Source of the DNA: Ooceraea biroi
Lineage: Eukaryota; Arthropoda; Insecta; Hymenoptera; Formicidae
NCBI RefSeq assembly: GCF_003672135.1
Contig: NC_039517.1
Location: 1,736,001-1,800,000, forward strand
Length of the DNA stretch: 64,000 nucleotides
Direction of reading: 5' to 3'
Below the pieces are notes generated by a model. The model did no database searches. It had not been told where the DNA came from and saw only the letters and a program-made list of their open reading frames with translations. Below are positions 59,906-64,000 of this stretch, one piece after another (within the stretch, counting starts at the first letter, position 1; every line of letters begins with the position of its first letter). A program made the position numbers and the translations under genes.

Positions 59906-62900
59906 CCTTCAAAATCTAGTCTTGGTATTTAGACGGATACACTTTACGCGTACGAGAAAACGTTTTCGCTGGCTACGAGTTGGATTCTTCTCATCGCGTA
60001 GCAATTTACTTGGTTTCGATGGCCACATGCGCGCCGCGCGATGTATAACAAATTACGGATCTCGCGAGCGCGTCCATCTTCCGTATTCATGAGGGTCGGC
60101 GCATCTCCCCTGTCGGACATTGTTGGACTTTTACACGTGTCGTCATTACGACCGGCCGCGAGTAAAAGCTCCGCACCGCGTGCGAGCGAGGGTGGGTAGT
60201 GCACCCCATCGAGAGGTTTTATGTTTATGGCGTGGCCACGCTACACTTCTAATTGTGAGCTCGCTCGCCACCAAAACCGCCGATGGGGCCCGCGTTCCGC
60301 CACCGGAACACCCACCTAGCGCCATTTCCGGACCCGTAAAATGTACTTTGTATGCAAACGCGGCACTAAAGGCGCGCCCGGTCTCCTCGTTCGTCCGTTT
60401 ATCCAGCCGAAGAGGATTTTACCCCGGCGTGTCCGCGGAAAATGGACGGCGTAAATTGGGTCGAATATTGATCCGCCCGAAAAAGCGTCCGAGCGAGCGA
60501 TACCGTCACTCGATATCGATTCGCCGCCGCTTCCGGAGACTTACGAGGCTTCCTGTCGCAAATCTGCAGTCGAGCGGCGAATCTCGGTTCACTAGAATGA
60601 AGAAAAAATTGCATTCCGAATGGACTCGGGATCCATCCAGTCTATCAGTTATTTTTGCCAGTCTCGCGCGAGCGCTCGCGGAGGATTTCTGATGTAACGA
60701 TTGCGGAGAGATATAGATAATACGTTACGCGCGCGCGTAATGACGGGCTTTCACCCGCGGATAAACGCAGGGACGGTTTCCGCGTTGTTGTCTGAAGCAA
60801 CAAACTTGAGGCTCAGTCGACTTAAGTCGACTCGAAGCTGCGGATTCTACGGACTACTATGCGTTGATAAAAGCCGCGACGTATCTCCCGGAAAACAACG
60901 TTGATCCTCGAACGAAGCGACGATTCTCCTCGATCCTCGCTCGGCAACTTTGAGGTCGGCATCCCGCGTTGGTCTAGCGTATCCCGAGAGAGCAAAGGGC
61001 AGCGGTCCGGAAAGGGAGCGTGGCCGCGCCGAGTGGCGGTGAGAGTGGAAAAAGTTGAGAAAGCAAGCAGAGAGTGAGAGCGCGGGAGGGGGGAGGGGGT
61101 GGAAGGGGTACGGGTTAGCGGCGAATGCTCAACGAATTCGTACAGGAACCTTTTAGTCCCGGCGGGACCGCGCCAGAACAGATTATCCGTCCATTATTTC
61201 AGGGTGCGCGCGGTGGTAGGCCGAAGGGGAGAACAAAGTCGGTAGAGAGTGGCGGGACGGAAGGGCAAGCGGACCCAGCGCAGCGGCGACTAGGGTCGTC
61301 GGTGGTCGGTTTGATAAAGGGCGCATGGAAAAGGGATGCATCTCGCGAGTTGAGGAACGCGCTTGGAAATCCTCCTTTGATGACGATCAACAACGACGTA
61401 AGCGAAAGTCGACGATAGCCCCGCTACATCCCGCGAGTGCTCGCGAGTGGCGAGGCGCGTCACCCTCGCGCGGCAACGAGAGAAAGGGCGCAATTAATAC
61501 GGTCGGTCCAGCTTTCGAAACTCGCGACTGCGCGCACCGAGCGCTCCCTCTTCGTCCTCTCGCACTTTCGCTCTTCCTCTTCCTCTCTTCCTCTTTCTCT
61601 CTCTTTCTCTCTCGATCGCCCTCTCGCCCTCTTCCTCTTTCGCGCACCTACACACCACCCCCCGGGCCACCGTCACCCTCTCGCAGCGGCGGGGGTGGCT
61701 CTCGTTGGCGCGGTCCCGAGCCTCTCAGTCGCGCCGAGAGCCCGCTTCGCTGCGGGGTGACCTCTCCTCTTCTCGGCGAAGGTGTCTCCTCCGCGCCGGG
61801 TCCTCCTCTCGGAGTCCTCCGCCGGGTGCTCGCGCGAGCGGATGGCCGCGAGTTGATCGAGAAAGTTAGTCCGCGCGACGATTGAACGACGACAGGAACG
61901 AACGAACGTGTTCTCGCTGATCCGCCGCGACGTTGTTGGATGATCCTCCTGATCCTCCTTCTGTTGCTCCTCGTTCGAGGATCTCGCCGCTCCTCCGAGC
62001 TCCACCGGAGAGATCCGCGGGAAGCGGCGAGTTCTGCGTGCGGCGCCGGCACACGTAACCAGAGAGTTTGCAATCGATCCGCCGAGACGTCCCCGGGGCT
62101 CGAGTTCATTAAAGTTGATTAAAGTTCGCGCTCGTCGGTGTCGGTGAAGACGAATGGAGCACGTTTGTATTTACCGTGCGGGACTCTGCTGGCACGAAGG
62201 GTGTATGCGCACGTAGAGCTCGGTTGGTTGCAGCGAGTGGAAGCGAGGACGTCGCGTCTGAGTGACAAGAGTAGAGAGACTCGAGGCTTGAGACTTCAGA
62301 GGTGCGCGTGGACGCCACAAAGAAATCTCCAATCCCAGGTCTAAAGCGTGCTCGACGGAGTGTTTCGCACGGAGGATTCGCCATCCGAGAGAGATATCTC
62401 GATTCATCGCGCGCCGAAACACGCAGACGACCACGAAGAGCGCGAGGCAAGTGCTCCTCGGCGCATTTGCCAGCGCGTGTCGGCGTGAGGAGCGCCTCGA
62501 GACTGTTGCATTCCTTGCGCGATCTGCTTCGAGAGGTACCTTTGATGACTCTTTTCCACGTTGCCCGTCGGGAGTTACCTTATTTCGCCACGAAGAGTGC
62601 CTAAGCGTTCGACTGTCAGAGTCGATCGTGCGCGTGCGAGCGACTCGACTTTGCAATTAAAAAACTCACAGTACGGAGGACGATTGCCCCGCGTGTCCTT
62701 TGAGACGAGTCTGGATCTCGAGAGGGAAAGGGAGTGACCGATCGATCGTCGTAATAAGGGAGCTTTTGCGTAGAGGCGACGGACTTGAAGCACGCCCATC
62801 GTGCCGGAAAAAGGACGCTCTCGCGGAGAAAAGTGGACGACGACCCTCGCAAACGGCCCTTCGACGTCCATGATCCTCTCGGGAGAGGGCATCGAGGCGC

Positions 62901-64000
62901 GCGCGTAAGAAGCCTCGTGAGGGAGAGAGCGTCCTAGAGACAAACGAGCCCTTTTCGTCGGGGAGAATCACGGCCGGGCGCCGCTCTTGGATCCCTCTCG
63001 ATCGACCATCGGGAGTACGCGCGGCAGCCAGCAGATCCCGCAGGATTAATTCGGCAGCGTCGTTAGATAGGGATCGTTCCTAGGTATTCCGGACCCGCTC
63101 GCCATTCGTCGTCGACGTGGTGGTCCGTCGCTTGTAATCGGCTGCTCGATCGCGAGGAGTGCGAGACACTGTCCGCCCGTAACGAAGGACACAATTAATG
63201 GCCCGCCAATTAAATATAATTAACTCGACGGTTAGAACGCGGTGACCCCCGTCCGCCAATTAGCGCATTTGCACCTTGTCGATCATCACCGGCGCGGCGG
63301 CGCGCCGCCGATCGAGACAATAAAATCAATCGCAGGCGAACGATCGACGATCGCGATCAACGAGAGGCTTGAAGCTGAAGAGAACGAAGCGAGGGACGGA
63401 GCGGAGAACGAAGAGAGGGAGTGAGCTCCGGAGCTCGAAGAGGAGTCGGAGAATCGAGATAACGCGTTAACGAGGGACGATTAAGGGCCGCTCGAGATCG
63501 ATAACGTGTCGTTGCCTTGGGAGGTGCTTGAGAAGGGCTCCTCCTCGGCAGCGCTTTTCCACGTGACCACCTCTCGATAAAGCGGTCGATCAGCTTCCTC
63601 AGGTCGATTTTTCTAGCAAAGTACGTGAACCGAACGCGAAGGGAGGGAAAAGGGAGATCTCGTTAAGAATATCCGAAGGGATGCCATGAGCGTAGTAGCT
63701 CTTCAACCTGCGCCGATTATCGTCCCGAAGAATCCTCGCAGCAAGCTTCTCGAACGATTCTCCGCGATTCGCTCGACACGATTTGTGTAATCCTCGGACC
63801 GATTTGTCTACCAGTCATCATCATCATCTCATCCGCCGACTGCGGACGCGAGAGCTCGGAGCGGAAGATGCGATTCTTCGCGGTCTAGTCGAAGCTGGGA
63901 GACTTTGGCAAGTCGAAGCAGCGAGGGGAAAAACGTCGCGAGCGGCGGGAGGGACGGAGAATGCCGGCAGGGTGCACGTGACGAACGGGGCTTCCCTCCA
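59906..64000. other. Very CpG-rich DNA with pyrimidine tracts, no gene identified
   Basis: CpG is dense throughout and TC-rich tracts are frequent (about 61560-61640), as in some insect promoter or 5' UTR regions, but I found no convincing start site or coding exon. An 18-bp perfect palindrome, AGTCGACTTAAGTCGACT, lies at 60815-60832. Frames up to 190 codons (60120-60692, 61325-61885) are Arg/Ser/Pro-rich and overlap others. A possible exon at 61201-61394 is listed among rejected items. Confidence 0.4.

Noticed and set aside
59691..60092. A 133-codon plus-strand frame overlapping the right end of the 992-bp element
   Set aside because: It crosses the element boundary into flanking DNA and follows repeated CCAGTACTGG blocks, so it is not a conserved protein.
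60120..60692. A 190-codon plus-strand frame near the right end
   Set aside because: Biased composition, no domain, and no splice or start context that favours it.
61201..61394. Possible exon between TTATTTCAG and GTAAGC with an open frame
   Set aside because: The pyrimidine tract is weak, the Gly/Arg-rich translation is not recognisable, and similar arrangements are expected by chance in CpG-rich DNA.
1..64000. tRNA, rRNA or well-known insect microRNA genes
   Set aside because: I looked for tRNA T-loop patterns and the seeds and bodies of familiar microRNAs (let-7, miR-1, miR-9, bantam, miR-124, miR-184) and found none convincing; a covariance-model search was not possible here.

Overview
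This window reads as nuclear DNA of an insect, most likely a hymenopteran and probably an ant. The reasons are abundant undepleted CpG, long (GA)n/(TC)n microsatellites, short runs of the arthropod telomere motif TTAGG, several mariner-type transposons and a near absence of long open frames. No bacterial-type gene organisation is present. The species call is inference; a BLAST search would settle it. Almost all of the window is intergenic or intronic, and I cannot name any host gene. The only convincing protein homologies belong to transposable elements: two mariner transposases, one mariner tail and one non-LTR retrotransposon tail. Two short stretches, 55014-55167 on + and about 25100-25310, look like possible host exons but are not identified.

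Layout. 1-4.8 kb: unique GC-rich DNA, then a 119-bp minisatellite between 129-bp direct repeats. 4.86-5.82 kb: a TA-flanked Tc1/mariner-like element with a second foldback element nested in it. 8.45-9.31 kb: first copy (A1) of a modular foldback family; further copies are at 26.46-27.32 (A2), 39.64-40.52 (A3, diverged, itself interrupted) and 49.42-50.21 kb (A4). 16.35-17.13 kb is repeated in inverted orientation at 48.31-49.15 kb, and 18.31-18.50 kb is repeated directly at 51.02-51.22 kb. 20.41-21.69 kb: a nearly intact mariner. 29.24-29.57 kb: the 3' end of a LINE. 33.27-35.16 kb: a degenerate mariner on the minus strand with a 671-bp internal tandem duplication. 36.96-37.54 kb: a nearly perfect 577-bp palindrome. 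40.89-41.02 kb: a cluster of CACGTG E-boxes. 41.59-42.30 kb: a palindromic element flanked by TTAA. 44.93-47.02 kb: a TGTGTGAC-rich region holding two more foldback elements. 54.55-54.78 kb: an internally deleted mariner. 58.91-59.90 kb: a 992-bp element with CCCACGTAGAAATT ends, related to the repeat at 2.9-3.8 kb. The rest is CpG-rich or AT-rich DNA with microsatellites.

Taken together, the window is a graveyard of DNA transposons dominated by foldback (long inverted repeat) elements. The most unusual feature is the A family. Each arm is built from two related modules and carries three or four copies of the nuclear-receptor half-site TCAAGGTCA, and the centre holds TTAGG repeats. If mobile, such elements could have scattered FTZ-F1/ERR-type binding sites and hairpin-RNA sources through the genome. 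That functional idea is inference only.
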